Source of the DNA: Pseudogemmobacter bohemicus
Lineage (GTDB): Bacteria > Pseudomonadota > Alphaproteobacteria > Rhodobacterales > Rhodobacteraceae
Length of the DNA stretch: 64,000 nt
Assembly (NCBI RefSeq): GCF_003290025.1
Contig: NZ_QNHG01000001.1
Span: forward strand, 759,913 to 823,912
Direction of reading: 5' to 3'
Each line of letters opens with the position of its first letter. Positions within the stretch are counted from its first letter, which is position 1. Positions 42,450 through 52,124 of this stretch are shown in pieces. The position numbers were made by a program, and so were the translations under genes. Below the pieces are notes generated by a model. The model searched no databases. It was not told the DNA's origin and saw only the letters and a list, made by a program, of their open reading frames with translations.

Positions 42450-45086
42450 ATGACCGCCGATCATTCCAGCCCCGCCGCCAATGCCGGATCCGATCCTGCC
42501 GCCGATCCCCGCCCGGCCGATCCGCGTACTGTCTGGCTGTCCGATTACCGCCCCTTCAGCCATTTGCTTGACCGGGTCGAGCTGACCTTCCGCCTCGCGC
42601 CCCGGCGCACGAAGGTCGCCGCGCGGCTGCATCTGCGCCCGAACCCGGCCGCGCGTGGCCAGCATGTGCTGCGCCTTGACGGCGAGGATCTGCGGCTGAT
42701 CTCTCTGAAACTCGACGGCACCGTGCTGGACCTGACCCCGGACGAGACCGGTCTGACCATCCCGGGCGATCTGTTGCCAAATGGCCCTTTCACGCTGGAA
42801 ACGCTGGTTGAGATCGACCCCGCCGACAATACCGCGCTTGAGGGGCTTTACATGTCGAATGGCATGTATTGCACCCAATGCGAGGCCCAGGGCTTTCGCA
42901 AGATCACCTTCTGCCCCGACCGCCCCGATGTGATGGCGCGCTTTCATGTGCGGGTCGAGGCCGATGCAGCAGCCGATCTGCCGGTGCTCCTGTCCAATGG
43001 CAACCCGGTTGCTGCGGGGGCAGGCTGGGCGGAATGGGATGATCCCTGGCCGAAACCCACCTATCTTTTCGCGCTGGTGGCCGGCGATCTGGTGGCGCAT
43101 CGCGCGCCGTTCACCACAAAATCGGGCCGCTCCGTTGACCTCGCGATCTGGGTGCGCCCCGGTGACCAGGACCGTTGCGCCTGGGCGATGGACAGCCTGA
43201 TCCGCTCGATGCAATGGGATGAAAAGGTTTACGGCCGCGAATATGACCTCGACACCTTCAACATCGTCGCCGTCGATGATTTCAACATGGGCGCGATGGA
43301 GAATAAGGGGCTGAATATCTTCAACTCCAAATTTGTGCTGGCCTCGCCCGAGACCGCCACCGATGACGATTTCGCCCGGATCGAGGCGATCATCGCACAT
43401 GAATATTTCCACAACTGGACCGGCAATCGCATCACCTGTCGCGACTGGTTCCAGCTTTGCCTGAAAGAGGGGCTGACGGTTTTCCGCGACCAGCAATTCT
43501 CGGGCGATATGCGCAGCCATGCGGTGAAACGGATCGAGGATGTGGCGCTCTTGCGCGCCCGTCAGTTCCGCGAGGATCAGGGGCCGCTGGCGCATCCCGT
43601 CCGCCCCGAAAGCTTTGTCGAGATCAACAATTTCTACACTGCCACCGTCTATGAAAAAGGCGCCGAGCTGATCCGGATGCTGAAAGTGCTGGTGGGTGAT
43701 GCGGCCTATGCCGGGGCGATTGACCTTTACTTCAGCCGCCATGATGGCGAGGCGGCCACCATCGAGGACTGGCTGAAGGTCTTTGAGGATGCGACCGGCC
43801 GCGATCTCAGCCGCTTTGCCCGCTGGTATAGCGAGGCCGGCACACCGCGGCTGAACCTGACCGAGACATGGGAGAACGGGCGCTACTCTCTGACCTTCCG
43901 CCAGCACACGCCGGCCACGCCCGGCCAGCGGCATAAATCGCCCAAGGTGATCCCGATTGCGATTGGCCTGTTGAACGCCGATGGCAGCGAGGCGATCCCG
44001 CCGCAGGTGCTGGAGATGACCGAGGCGCAGCAGAGCTTCCATTTCGACGGGCTGGCCGCGCGTCCGGTCCCCTCGATACTGCGCGGCTTCTCGGCGCCGG
44101 TGGTGCTGGAGCGCATAGCCACCGCTGAGGAACGCGCCTTCCTGCTGGCCCATGACAGCGACCTCTTCAACCGCTACGAATCCGGGCGGGCGCTGGCGCG
44201 CGAGATGCTGACCGGGCTTGCGCGCGGGCAGGGTGATCTGCTGGCGGGCTGGATCGCGGCGCTGGCGCCGGTGATCCGCGATCAGGCGCTGGATCCGGCC
44301 TTCCGCGCACTGGTGCTGCGCCTGCCGGGCGAGGATGACATCGCCCAGGCGCTGCATGATCAGGGCGTCCCGCCCGATCCCGACAGGGTCCATGCCGCCC
44401 GCAAAGAGGCCGGGCTGGCGCTGGCCCGGGCGCTTGCGCCGGATCTCGACGCGCTGATCGCGGCTTTGCACGACAGCGGGCCCTTTGCGCCCGATGCGGC
44501 GGGGGCAGGGCGGCGGGCGCTGAGCAATGCGCTTCTGGCGCTGTTGTCGCGGCTGGATGGCGGCGAGGCGGCGCGCGCGGCTTTCAAAGACGCGAACAAT
44601 ATGACCGCGACGACCGGCGCGCTGGTGGCGCTGCTGGATATCGGTGGGGCCGAGCCCGAGCTGGCGCAATTCGCCTCCCGCTGGGCGGGGGATCGCAATG
44701 TCATGGATAAATGGTTCATGCTGCAGATCGCCTGTGCCGCGCCCGCCCGGGTGGCGGGGCTGGTGGCCGATCTGACCCGGCGGCCGGATTTCGACCTGAA
44801 GAACCCCAACCGCTTCCGCGCGGTCTTCGGCGCGCTTTCGGCGCATCATGCGGGCTTTCATCGGGCGGATGGTTCGGGCTACCGGCTGCTGGCTGACTGG
44901 CTCTTGCAGCTTGACCCGCTGAACCCGCAGACCGCCGCCCGTCTCTCGACCGCCTTCGAGACCTGGCCGCGCTATGATGAGGCGCGTCAGCACCTGATCC
45001 GAACCGAATTGAGCCGCATCCTCGACGCGCCCGGCCTCAGCCGCGACCTGTCGGAAATGGCCGGGCGGATGCTGGCGGCCGGGTAA
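42450..45086 (+). CDS. pepN: aminopeptidase N (M1 family)
   Basis: This cytosolic zinc aminopeptidase has broad specificity. The 878-residue product has the substrate-anchoring GAMEN (from residue 281), the zinc site HEYFH (317-321) with the distal Glu340 in LKEGLTVF, a Tyr-containing TVYEKGAELIRM, and the C-terminal superhelical DUF3458-type domains typical of bacterial PepN. The ATG at 42450 follows AAGGAAAGGG; eight residues upstream an in-frame ATG exists. Confidence 0.97.
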   Translation: MTADHSSPAANAGSDPAADPRPADPRTVWLSDYRPFSHLLDRVELTFRLAPRRTKVAARLHLRPNPAARGQHVLRLDGEDLRLISLKLDGTVLDLTPDETGLTIPGDLLPNGPFTLETLVEIDPADNTALEGLYMSNGMYCTQCEAQGFRKITFCPDRPDVMARFHVRVEADAAADLPVLLSNGNPVAAGAGWAEWDDPWPKPTYLFALVAGDLVAHRAPFTTKSGRSVDLAIWVRPGDQDRCAWAMDSLIRSMQWDEKVYGREYDLDTFNIVAVDDFNMGAMENKGLNIFNSKFVLASPETATDDDFARIEAIIAHEYFHNWTGNRITCRDWFQLCLKEGLTVFRDQQFSGDMRSHAVKRIEDVALLRARQFREDQGPLAHPVRPESFVEINNFYTATVYEKGAELIRMLKVLVGDAAYAGAIDLYFSRHDGEAATIEDWLKVFEDATGRDLSRFARWYSEAGTPRLNLTETWENGRYSLTFRQHTPATPGQRHKSPKVIPIAIGLLNADGSEAIPPQVLEMTEAQQSFHFDGLAARPVPSILRGFSAPVVLERIATAEERAFLLAHDSDLFNRYESGRALAREMLTGLARGQGDLLAGWIAALAPVIRDQALDPAFRALVLRLPGEDDIAQALHDQGVPPDPDRVHAARKEAGLALARALAPDLDALIAALHDSGPFAPDAAGAGRRALSNALLALLSRLDGGEAARAAFKDANNMTATTGALVALLDIGGAEPELAQFASRWAGDRNVMDKWFMLQIACAAPARVAGLVADLTRRPDFDLKNPNRFRAVFGALSAHHAGFHRADGSGYRLLADWLLQLDPLNPQTAARLSTAFETWPRYDEARQHLIRTELSRILDAPGLSRDLSEMAGRMLAAG

Positions 45087-45182
45087 GGAGTTCCATAGCC
45101 CGGGCAGATAAGGATATCAGGTGGTTGACCTTTGCGGCGCCTCGGTCTCACTTGGGTGTGATATTGTTGTGAAAGGTGCCCC

Positions 45183-45716
45183 ATGCCTGTTCTGATCGCG
45201 CTTCTCGGGATCATCGCCACCGCCGCCATCTGGTATTGGCGCATGAAAGCGGCAGGCCAGGCGGCACAGGATCTCGCAGGCGTGGCGCAGGATGTGATGT
45301 CGGCCGCGCGCCGTTTCGGCTTTCGCCGCCGCTATAATGAACATCCGGTCGAAAGCCTGCAGGACGGCGATGTCGCCATCGCATCGGCGGGGCTTGCCTT
45401 TCTCGAACTCAGCGGCCTGCCCACCGCCGAACAACAGGATGCGCTGCTGATCTCGTTGCAAAGCCATCTGGGCTTTGACCGCGCAAAGGCCGAAGAGGCG
45501 GTGATCCTTGGCCGCTGGCTGATCAATGAATCGCAAGGCCCCGAGTCCGGGCTGAAACGCCTGACGAAACGGGTCTGGAAACTGAAAGGCGCCGGGGGCT
45601 TCGCGCCGCTGATGCAGGTCATCCGTGATGTGACAGCCGCCTCGCGCGATGGTCAGCTGGCGCCGCGCCAGCGCGATGCGCTTGACGACATCGCCCGCCA
45701 GTTCCGCGTCAGCTGA
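45183..45716 (+). CDS. membrane-anchored protein of unknown function, possibly TerB-like
   Basis: This 177-residue protein has one N-terminal membrane helix (VLIALLGIIATAAIWYW) and a helical soluble part (DGDVAIASAGLAFLELSGLP, then AEQQDALLISLQSHLGFDRA, ending ALDDIARQFRVS). The pattern of acidic-hydrophobic helices with LSGLPTAEQQ suggests a TerB/DjlA-like helical bundle, a tentative view. AAGGTG precedes the ATG. It ends before a hairpin shared with the convergent transglycosylase gene. Confidence 0.65.
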   Translation: MPVLIALLGIIATAAIWYWRMKAAGQAAQDLAGVAQDVMSAARRFGFRRRYNEHPVESLQDGDVAIASAGLAFLELSGLPTAEQQDALLISLQSHLGFDRAKAEEAVILGRWLINESQGPESGLKRLTKRVWKLKGAGGFAPLMQVIRDVTAASRDGQLAPRQRDALDDIARQFRVS

Positions 45717-45754
45717 GGCGCTGCTGACTTCCTCTTGACCCAAATACTCAAAAA

Positions 45755-45772
45755 CGGCCCCGAAAGGGGCCG
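45755..45772 (-). terminator. intrinsic terminator for the lytic transglycosylase gene
   Basis: CGGCCCC-GAAA-GGGGCCG; on the minus strand it is followed by TTTTTGAG. It can also stall the convergent plus-strand gene. Confidence 0.8.
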
Positions 45773-45800
45773 CTTCCGTCCTGAACCATCGAATGACCGG

Positions 45801-46433
45801 TCAGAGCTTTGCCGAGCCCGAGCACCAGGGCTGAGCCGAGGTCCAGGCCGCCATCTCGGCGCGTTTCGAGGATTTGCGGAACGGGCCCCAGTCGCGGCCG
45901 ACACCTTTATTGCCAGATCCGGCAACCACACCGTCCCGCGCCACCGCTTTCGAGAAGATCTCGACCGCGCAGCTGAGATTCTCGCCGCCATCCTTCAGCG
46001 CCGCCGCCGATTGTGCGTCGCAGCCATGCGAGGCCGCCGTGCGCGGCGAGATCTGCATCAGCCCGATATAGCGGCCACCGCCGCCCGAGGCTTTCGGATT
46101 CCAGGTGCTTTCATGTTTCGCGACCGCATGCATCAGCCCGACCCAGAAGGCGCGGCGCTGCTCGACCGGGGCCGCCTTATAGGCGGGGCACCAGCTGTCG
46201 ATATCGGCCGGAACAAGGGCCGAAAGCTGCGCATCCTTTTCGGTGACCGCCTGCAATGCCTCATAGGTCCATTCTTTGGAGCCGGTATACCGCTCCCATC
46301 CCATCGAGGATTTGGAGATGAAGCTCTCCGAGGGGGCTGCAGGGTTGCTGCCGACCGCCTGAACGCAGGCGCTGAGGGACAGAGCAACCGTAAGTGCCGC
46401 AAGGGCGCGCAGACCCGACCTGGAGGTATTCAT
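45801..46433 (-). CDS. lytic transglycosylase (SLT domain) lipoprotein
   Basis: The 210-residue product has a lipoprotein signal (ALAALTVALSLSAC, lipobox LSAC) and an SLT domain with catalytic Glu in VAKHESTWNPKASGGGGRYI, then GLMQISPRTAASHGC. Four Cys (in SWCPAY, SHGCDA, LSCAVE, PWCSGS) may form disulphides. It should cleave peptidoglycan in the periplasm, attached to a membrane. The start at 46433 gives the signal directly; a longer frame does not. Confidence 0.9.
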   Translation of the reverse strand: MNTSRSGLRALAALTVALSLSACVQAVGSNPAAPSESFISKSSMGWERYTGSKEWTYEALQAVTEKDAQLSALVPADIDSWCPAYKAAPVEQRRAFWVGLMHAVAKHESTWNPKASGGGGRYIGLMQISPRTAASHGCDAQSAAALKDGGENLSCAVEIFSKAVARDGVVAGSGNKGVGRDWGPFRKSSKRAEMAAWTSAQPWCSGSAKL

Positions 46434-46852
46434 ACTTTCTTGCCTTTTATGGCCTCGGGACAATGCCGAACGGGCGAACCGGAAAACGGGCAAACCTGGG
46501 GTATCGACGGTGCGGCAATTAACGGCAAACCCTGGTTCTGCAAAGTTCTGTGCGAAAAGCAGGCGGGAACCCGCCACTCACCCTGGGCGGCACCTGGCGA
46601 AATTCTGCCAGAAACGGTGGTTTTCGGCGCTTTGACCCCCGTTCAGACCCCGTTCACATCCGGGTTTCCCCGCGCCACCGGGCCGTCTGACCCGGCCCGG
46701 CCAGCTCCTGCCCCGGGTCTTGCCCAGGTCTTGCCCCCGGCCCGCGCAGGGCCTAAACACCGGTAAAACGCTCGCCCGGGCGCGCTTTCGGGCGCCTGCA
46801 GCGAGGTGATTCTGTCACCGGACCCGATCCCGACCTGCCTCAGAGGTGGACT
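46434..46852. other. 419-bp intergenic region upstream of gatB
   Basis: A divergent promoter region between the transglycosylase gene and gatB. It is GC-rich with clustered GGCCCGG/CCGGGCC words around 46680-46810. No gene or clear promoter motif is recognised. Confidence 0.5.
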
Positions 46853-48364
46853 ATGCTCGATCTGACCTATACGCCCCCCGTTCCCAAAATCATCGCCGGC
46901 GCGAAACATGACTGGGAACTGGTGATCGGGATGGAGATCCACGCCCAGGTTGCCTCGAATTCGAAACTCTTCTCGGGCGCCTCGACCACTTTTGGGGCTG
47001 AACCGAACACCAATGTCAGCTTTGTTGACTGCGCCATGCCGGGGATGCTGCCGGTGATCAACGAATTCTGCGTCGAACAGGCGGTGCGCACCGGGCTCGG
47101 GCTGAAAGCCGCGATCAATCTGCGCTCTGCCTTTGACCGCAAGAACTATTTCTATCCCGACCTGCCCCAGGGCTATCAGATCAGCCAGCTCTATCACCCG
47201 ATCGTGGGCGAGGGCGAGGTGATGGTCGAGATGGGGCCGGGCGTTGGCCGCCTCGTGCGGATCGAACGCATCCACCTGGAACAGGATGCCGGCAAATCGA
47301 TCCACGACATCGACCCGAATCTGAGCTTCGTCGATTTCAACCGCACCGGCGTGGCGCTGATGGAGATCGTCTCGCGCCCCGATATCCGCGGGCCGGAAGA
47401 GGCCGCGGCCTATGTCGCGAAACTGCGCCAGATACTGCGCTACCTCGGCACCTGCGACGGCAATATGCAAAACGGCAATCTGCGCGCCGATGTCAATGTC
47501 TCGGTCTGCCGCCCCGGCCAGTATGAGAAATATCAGGCCAGCCAGGACTTCAGCCATCTCGGCACCCGCTGCGAGCTGAAGAACATGAATTCCATGCGCT
47601 TCATCCAGGCCGCGATTGATTACGAGGCGCGGCGCCAGATCGCCATTCTGGAAGATGGCGGCACGGTGGTGCAGGAAACCCGGCTTTACGATCCGGACAA
47701 GAACGAGACCCGCTCGATGCGCTCGAAAGAAGAGGCGCATGATTACCGCTATTTCCCATGCCCCGATCTCCTGCCTCTGGAGATCGAACAGGGGTGGGTT
47801 GACGGGATCGCGGCCTCAATGCCGGAACTGCCGGATGCCAAAAAGACGCGGTTCATGTCGGATTACGGTCTGACCGATTACGACGCATCAGTGCTGACCG
47901 CCGAGCTGGAAAATGCCAGCTATTTCGACGCGGTGGCAAAGGGCAGGGATGGCAAGCTCTCGGCCAATTGGGTGATCAACGAGCTTTTTGGCCGGCTGAA
48001 AAAGGAAGGCCAGGAGATCGCCGGGAGCCCGGTTTCCAGCGCGCAGCTCGGCGGCATCGTCGATCTGATTTCCTCGAATGTGATTTCCGGCAAGATCGCC
48101 AAGGATCTGTTCGAGATTGTCTGGACCGAGGGCGGCGATCCGGTCGAACTGGTCGAGACGCGCGGCATGAAACAGGTGACCGATACCGGCGCCATCGAGG
48201 CGGCGGTCGATCAGATCATCGCGGAAAACCCGGCCCAGGTGGAAAAGGCGAAGCAGAACCCGAAACTCGCGGGCTGGTTCGTCGGCCAGGTGATGAAGGC
48301 GACCGGTGGCAAGGCGGCGCCGGCGGCTGTCAATGATCTGGTGATGAAAAAGCTCGGCCTCTGA
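46853..48364 (+). CDS. gatB: aspartyl/glutamyl-tRNA(Asn/Gln) amidotransferase subunit B
   Basis: GatB of the GatCAB complex transamidates mischarged Glu-tRNA(Gln)/Asp-tRNA(Asn). The 503-residue product shows [57 protein letters not shown], and ADVNVSVC...[15 protein letters not shown]. The helical plus YqeY tail ends in [17 protein letters not shown]. The length is normal. AGAGGTGG precedes the ATG. gatA and gatC are not in the window. A strong terminator follows. Confidence 0.98.
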   Translation: MLDLTYTPPVPKIIAGAKHDWELVIGMEIHAQVASNSKLFSGASTTFGAEPNTNVSFVDCAMPGMLPVINEFCVEQAVRTGLGLKAAINLRSAFDRKNYFYPDLPQGYQISQLYHPIVGEGEVMVEMGPGVGRLVRIERIHLEQDAGKSIHDIDPNLSFVDFNRTGVALMEIVSRPDIRGPEEAAAYVAKLRQILRYLGTCDGNMQNGNLRADVNVSVCRPGQYEKYQASQDFSHLGTRCELKNMNSMRFIQAAIDYEARRQIAILEDGGTVVQETRLYDPDKNETRSMRSKEEAHDYRYFPCPDLLPLEIEQGWVDGIAASMPELPDAKKTRFMSDYGLTDYDASVLTAELENASYFDAVAKGRDGKLSANWVINELFGRLKKEGQEIAGSPVSSAQLGGIVDLISSNVISGKIAKDLFEIVWTEGGDPVELVETRGMKQVTDTGAIEAAVDQIIAENPAQVEKAKQNPKLAGWFVGQVMKATGGKAAPAAVNDLVMKKLGL

Positions 48365-48405
48365 CCGGCCCGTCAAGGGTGGTTGCCCGCAGGCCACAGA
48401 CACAG

Positions 48406-48453
48406 CACAGGCTCCGGCATGGCTTGACCGCCTCGGAGCCTGTGTTAATTTTT
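48406..48453 (+). terminator. Rho-independent terminator after gatB
   Basis: CACAGGCTCCG (48406-48416) and CGGAGCCTGTG (48434-48444) form a perfect 11-bp stem, followed by TTAATTTTT. Confidence 0.88.
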
Positions 48454-48485
48454 GGCCAGGGTGCATGAAACCGTTGCCCCGATGG

Positions 48486-48533
48486 CATGGGGACGACCCT
48501 GTTGCCTCAGGTTCTGACCGGGACGGCCCGGCT
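48486..48533 (+). promoter_or_regulatory. guanidine-II (mini-ykkC) riboswitch
   Basis: Two small hairpins with the ACGR tetraloops that define this class are seen: GGG-ACGA-CCC (48490-48499, stem extendable by G-U pairs) and CCGGG-ACGG-CCCGG (48518-48531). They are 18 bp apart, and the second ends just before the CTGGAGG ribosome-binding region of an SMR-family exporter gene. In known examples guanidine binds between the two loops and raises expression of guanidinium carriers. Confidence 0.85.
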
Positions 48534-48552
48534 CTTCTGGAGGCATGGCCGA

Positions 48553-48867
48553 ATGGCATGGATCTATCTTATCGTCGCAGGTCTGCTGGAAATTCTCTGG
48601 GCCTATAGCATGAAGCTGTCCGAGGGATTCTCGCGGTTCTGGCCCAGCACTGTCACCATCGTCGCGATGATCTTCAGCTTTGGCCTGCTGTCTCTCGCGA
48701 TGCGGACCTTGCCGCTGGGCACCGCCTATACGATCTGGACCGGGATCGGCGCGATCGGCGCCTTTGTCGTTGGGATCCTCGTCCTCAACGAGCCCGCAAC
48801 CGCCATGCGCATCCTGGCGGCGGCGATGATCATTGGCGGCCTTGTGCTGATGAAAATCTCGTCCTGA
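48553..48867 (+). CDS. gdx: SMR-family guanidinium exporter (Gdx/SugE type)
   Basis: This 104-residue, four-helix small multidrug resistance protein shows YLIVAGLLEILWAYSMKLSE then GFSRFWPS, with the essential Glu in helix 1 and the WAxxxKxSxGF pattern of the Gdx/SugE subgroup rather than EmrE. It also has LGTAYTIWTGIGAIGAFVVG and NEPATAMRILAAAMIIGGLV. It should form an antiparallel dimer exchanging guanidinium for protons. The upstream guanidine-II riboswitch independently supports this substrate. The ATG at 48553 follows GGAGG at slightly long spacing. Confidence 0.93.
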   Translation: MAWIYLIVAGLLEILWAYSMKLSEGFSRFWPSTVTIVAMIFSFGLLSLAMRTLPLGTAYTIWTGIGAIGAFVVGILVLNEPATAMRILAAAMIIGGLVLMKISS

Positions 48868-48890
48868 GCGCGCTCTTCCCGGCCTCTTAT

Positions 48891-48918
48891 ACCACAGCCA
48901 GGGCACTCTGGCTGTGGT
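48891..48918. terminator. 11-bp stem-loop after gdx
   Basis: ACCACAGCCAG (48891-48901) and CTGGCTGTGGT (48908-48918) form a perfect stem. No T-run follows; likely a transcript-end hairpin. Confidence 0.5.
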
Positions 48919-49053
48919 CATACCAGATATCAGGATTGTTGCGATCCAGGATCGGAAAACGGAAAAAACCTTTTGTGATTTGGACTTACGGAGAAAAATT
49001 CACTAAGATTGCGGTCAATGGCCCAGGCCCAGATCACACAGCCGGAGAGCAGG

Positions 49054-49482
49054 ATGCAGCGGTTCGAGTATAAGGTGGTTCCGGCGCCCCGCAGGGGTGA
49101 AAAGGCGCGGGGGGTGAAATCCACCGAAGACCGTTTCGCGCTTGCGCTGAGCACGGTGATGAATGAGCTGGGCGCCGAGGGCTGGGACTATATCCGCGCC
49201 GATGCGCTGCCCTGTGATGAACGCTCTGGCCTGACCGGCACCAAAACCAGTTTCCAGAATATGCTGGTGTTCCGGCGGGCGCTTGAGGCGCCGCGCGCAC
49301 CGGTCTTCGTGCGACAGGCCTCTGCTGCGGCCGAGGCCGTCGCCCCGCCCCCGCAGGAGCCGGCCGAACCCGTCGCTGCGGCAGACCCTGCAGTGGTGTC
49401 TCCGGTTCTGCATGCGCAGCCCCGGCAGGTGAATTCCGCGCCTGCGCTTGGGCCGGCCCGTCCGGAAATGGCAGCCGAGTAA
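49054..49482 (+). CDS. DUF4177 domain protein
   Basis: The 142-residue product starts MQRFEYKVVPAP and continues ALSTVMNELGAEGWDYIRAD, the DUF4177 core, then FQNMLVFRRA. The last 60 residues are Ala/Pro/Glu-rich low complexity. The function is unknown. The ATG at 49054 follows CGGAGAGCAGG. It is convergent with the aminotransferase gene, three bases between stops. Confidence 0.85.
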   Translation: MQRFEYKVVPAPRRGEKARGVKSTEDRFALALSTVMNELGAEGWDYIRADALPCDERSGLTGTKTSFQNMLVFRRALEAPRAPVFVRQASAAAEAVAPPPQEPAEPVAAADPAVVSPVLHAQPRQVNSAPALGPARPEMAAE

Positions 49483-49485
49483 GCC

Positions 49486-50589
49486 CTATCCCCGGGCTGC
49501 GCGCAGCGCCTCGGGCAGGATTTCTGATACCAGATCCAGCATCGGCTCTGGGCCGAGGCTGATGCGGATGCAGCGGTCCAGCGGCGCGACGCCAGGCATC
49601 CGGATGAAAAGCCCGCGCACCTCGCATTCCGCGAGAATCCGGCGCGAGAAATCGCCATCCCGCCCGCAATCCATGGTCACGAAATTGGTGGCCGAGGGCA
49701 GCGGCTCCAGCCCGTTTTCGCGTGCAATCCTGCCCATCCGGTCGCGCGCAGTGGCGATTTTCGCGCGGATTTCCGGGATCCAGGCCGTATCCTGCACCGA
49801 GGCAAGCGCGCTTGCGAGGCTGATCCGCCCCATGCCGAAATGGTCGCGGATCCGGTCGAAGCTGCCGGCGAGATCGGGTGCCGCAATCGCATAACCGACC
49901 CGCGCGCCGGCCAGCCCCCAGGCCTTAGAAAAGCTGCGCAGCCGGATCACCTGCGGGTGATCGGCGGGAATATCCGGGATCGCCTCATCGGGGGCGAGTT
50001 CGGCATAAGCCTCATCGAGCACAAGGAGCGTCTCTGGCGGCAGCGCCCCGGCAAGCGCGCGGATCGTGGCCCCACTGTGATGGCTGCCCATCGGATTGTC
50101 GGGATTGGCGAGGTAAAGGAGCCTGGCGCGATGCACCTTAGCGGCGCCCAGCAGCGCCCCGGGGTCCTCATGCGCGCCGAGATAGGGCACCCGGATCAGG
50201 TCGGCGCCTGCGCCCGCGACATGGAAATTGAAGGTTGGATAGGCGCCGAGACTGGTCACCACCGTCTCGCCGGGTTGCAGCGTCAGGCGACACAACAGGC
50301 CCAGCAGCGTATCGACCCCGGCCGCGATGGCGATATGGCCGGGCGAACAGCCATGACGCGCGGCAAGCGCCTGTTTCAGATCGTAATTTTCCGGATCTGC
50401 ATACATCCAGGCCTCACCCGCCGCTGTCTGCATCGCAGCCAGCGCGCGGGGCGAGGGGCCAAAGCCGCTCTCATTGGCGCCAAGCCTTGCGCGGAAGGCG
50501 CGAGTGTTGCGGCGCTCCAGCGTTTCGGGGCCGGTAAAGGGCACGGTGGCGGGCAGGGCGGCAATGCGGGGCGTGAGAAAGCGGCTCAT
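49486..50589 (-). CDS. class I/II PLP-dependent aminotransferase, HisC-like
   Basis: This 367-residue fold-type I aminotransferase shows ARLGANESGFGPSPRAL, a PLP phosphate-binding AAGVDTLLGLL, LANPDNPMGSHHSG, VLDEAYAEL and the PLP-binding Lys in RLRSFSKAWGLAGARVGYAI. The C terminus has RISLGPEPMLD. The pattern is that of histidinol-phosphate aminotransferase-related enzymes, but the exact substrate cannot be fixed; a true HisC may lie elsewhere. The start at 50589 has only a weak site; an upstream start at 50619 is possible. Confidence 0.85.
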   Translation of the reverse strand: MSRFLTPRIAALPATVPFTGPETLERRNTRAFRARLGANESGFGPSPRALAAMQTAAGEAWMYADPENYDLKQALAARHGCSPGHIAIAAGVDTLLGLLCRLTLQPGETVVTSLGAYPTFNFHVAGAGADLIRVPYLGAHEDPGALLGAAKVHRARLLYLANPDNPMGSHHSGATIRALAGALPPETLLVLDEAYAELAPDEAIPDIPADHPQVIRLRSFSKAWGLAGARVGYAIAAPDLAGSFDRIRDHFGMGRISLASALASVQDTAWIPEIRAKIATARDRMGRIARENGLEPLPSATNFVTMDCGRDGDFSRRILAECEVRGLFIRMPGVAPLDRCIRISLGPEPMLDLVSEILPEALRAARG

Positions 50590-50678
50590 GGCGGCAGAAT
50601 GGCCGCCTTCACGCGCCACTACAAGGGGGAGCCCAAGAGGACGGACCGGTGTTCAGACAGAGGGAAGGCGCGGCGCGA

Positions 50679-51467
50679 TCAGCCGCGTAACAGGCCCGCA
50701 AGCTGGCTGAAGATCTGGTCATTGGCGGCAATGACAGAGCCGCTTTCCAGCGGGTCCTGATCTTCGCGGATGCCCTCGACCAGGCCACCGGCTTCCTTCA
50801 CCAGCAACAGCCCCGCCGCCATATCCCAGGCCTTCAGCTCGCGCTGGAAACAGCCCTCATAGCGCCCCGCCGCTACCCAGGCGAGATCAAGCGCCGACGA
50901 GCCCGAAGACCGCACGCCAGCGGTGCCGGGGCTGACCAGCGACAGGTCTTTCAGCGTGGCGGGCAGCGTCTTTTGCGCGCCATGCGGGATGCCGGTGACA
51001 AACAGCGACTCATGCAGGCTGCGCCGCCCCGAGACCCTGAGCCGGCGATTGTCGTTCAGCCAGCAGCCCGAGCCCTTTTCGGCATAGAACATCTCGTCTT
51101 TCGGCGCGTCATAGACCACCGCCGAGACGATCTCGCCCTTATGCTCCAATGCGATGGAGATCGACCAGTGCGGGATGCCATGCAGGAAATTGTTGGTTCC
51201 ATCCAGCGGATCGACGATCCAGCGCCGGGTCGGGTCCTGGCCCTCGGCGCCGCCGGTTTCCTCGCCCAGCCAGCCATAGGAGGGGCGCGCGCCCATCAGG
51301 TCTTCCTTGATGATGCGCTCGGCCTCGCGGTCGGCTTTCGAGACGAAATCGCCCGGGCCCTTGGAGGAGACCTGCAGGTTCTCGACCTCGCGGAAGTCCT
51401 TGATCAGCGAGCGCGCGGCCTTGCGGGCGGCCTTGATCATCAGGTTCAGGTTGGCGCTTCCCTGCAT
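50679..51467 (-). CDS. suhB: inositol monophosphatase family protein (SuhB-like)
   Basis: This 262-residue Mg2+-dependent phosphatase has the family motifs SKADREAERII, GWLGEETGG, WIVDPLDGTNNFLHGIPHWS and, near the C terminus, LKAWDMAAGLLLVKEAGG. It hydrolyses inositol monophosphate or related sugar phosphates; SuhB proteins also act in rRNA transcription complexes. The ATG at 51467 follows CCGGAG. It lies upstream of the aminotransferase on the same strand, 89 bp apart. Confidence 0.94.
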   Translation of the reverse strand: MQGSANLNLMIKAARKAARSLIKDFREVENLQVSSKGPGDFVSKADREAERIIKEDLMGARPSYGWLGEETGGAEGQDPTRRWIVDPLDGTNNFLHGIPHWSISIALEHKGEIVSAVVYDAPKDEMFYAEKGSGCWLNDNRRLRVSGRRSLHESLFVTGIPHGAQKTLPATLKDLSLVSPGTAGVRSSGSSALDLAWVAAGRYEGCFQRELKAWDMAAGLLLVKEAGGLVEGIREDQDPLESGSVIAANDQIFSQLAGLLRG

Positions 51468-51626
51468 GGGCGGACTCCGGGTCAGGCATTGGCTGGAACG
51501 CAAGGGCCTTACAGGGAAAGCGGCAGGAAGGAAAGGGGGCGGGGTGGCTTCCTGCAGCCGTGGCGGTTGCGACCATTTGCGCGGCTGCGCGGGGCGGATC
51601 AGTCTGCGATACTGGCCGCGCGACAG

Positions 51627-52121
51627 ATGGAGGGCATGGGGGTGGAGGCGCCGGAAAGGGTGACGCTGGACTCCAGCGGGCGGCTGGATTTTTACGACCG
51701 CGCCGAACTGACCTTGCCCGAACCGATTTCCGCGCTGGAGGTGTGGAACCGTATTATGGCGCGCCCACAGCCTGTGATGGCGTTGGCATTCCGGATCCGG
51801 GATGCGATTTCGGCGCGTTTTGGCGTCAGGCGGATTGGTGGCTTTTCTGGTATTCCCCGCACGGAAGTCGCCGTTGGCGACCGGCTTGATTTCTTCCTGG
51901 TCGAGCGCGCAGGCCCGGATCTTCTGGTGCTGACCGAAAGGGACCGCCATCTTGACGTGATGACCTGCATATCGACTGCCGGGCGGCAGGTGGCGATCAC
52001 CTCATCGGTGATCACCCACAATTTGTTCGGCCGGCTCTATATGATCCCGGTCGGGCCGGCGCATCGCCTTATCGTCAGGCGGATGCTGCGCCGCCTGGCC
52101 GCCGCACCGCCGCGCCGCTGA
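51627..52121 (+). CDS. DUF2867 domain protein
   Basis: The 164-residue product shows LTLPEPISALEVWNRIMARP, ALAFRIRDAISARFGVRRIG, DFFLVERAGPDLLVLTERDR and TSSVITHNLFGRLYMIPVGP, then HRLIVRRMLRRL. This is the DUF2867 pattern, a SRPBCC-like fold of unknown function. The start choice between 51627 and 51636 is uncertain. It is convergent with the L,D-transpeptidase gene. Confidence 0.85.
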   Translation: MEGMGVEAPERVTLDSSGRLDFYDRAELTLPEPISALEVWNRIMARPQPVMALAFRIRDAISARFGVRRIGGFSGIPRTEVAVGDRLDFFLVERAGPDLLVLTERDRHLDVMTCISTAGRQVAITSSVITHNLFGRLYMIPVGPAHRLIVRRMLRRLAAAPPRR

Positions 52122-52124
52122 GCC

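Noticed and set aside
42339..44993. An 884-codon minus-strand open frame opposite pepN
   Set aside because: It is an antisense shadow of a high-GC gene; the plus strand encodes a complete M1 aminopeptidase with all catalytic motifs, and the minus product is Arg/Gly/His-rich without family features.
50973..51626. N-terminal extension of the DUF2867 gene
   Set aside because: The in-frame extension is antisense to the inositol-phosphatase gene and has no domain likeness; the domain begins after 51627.
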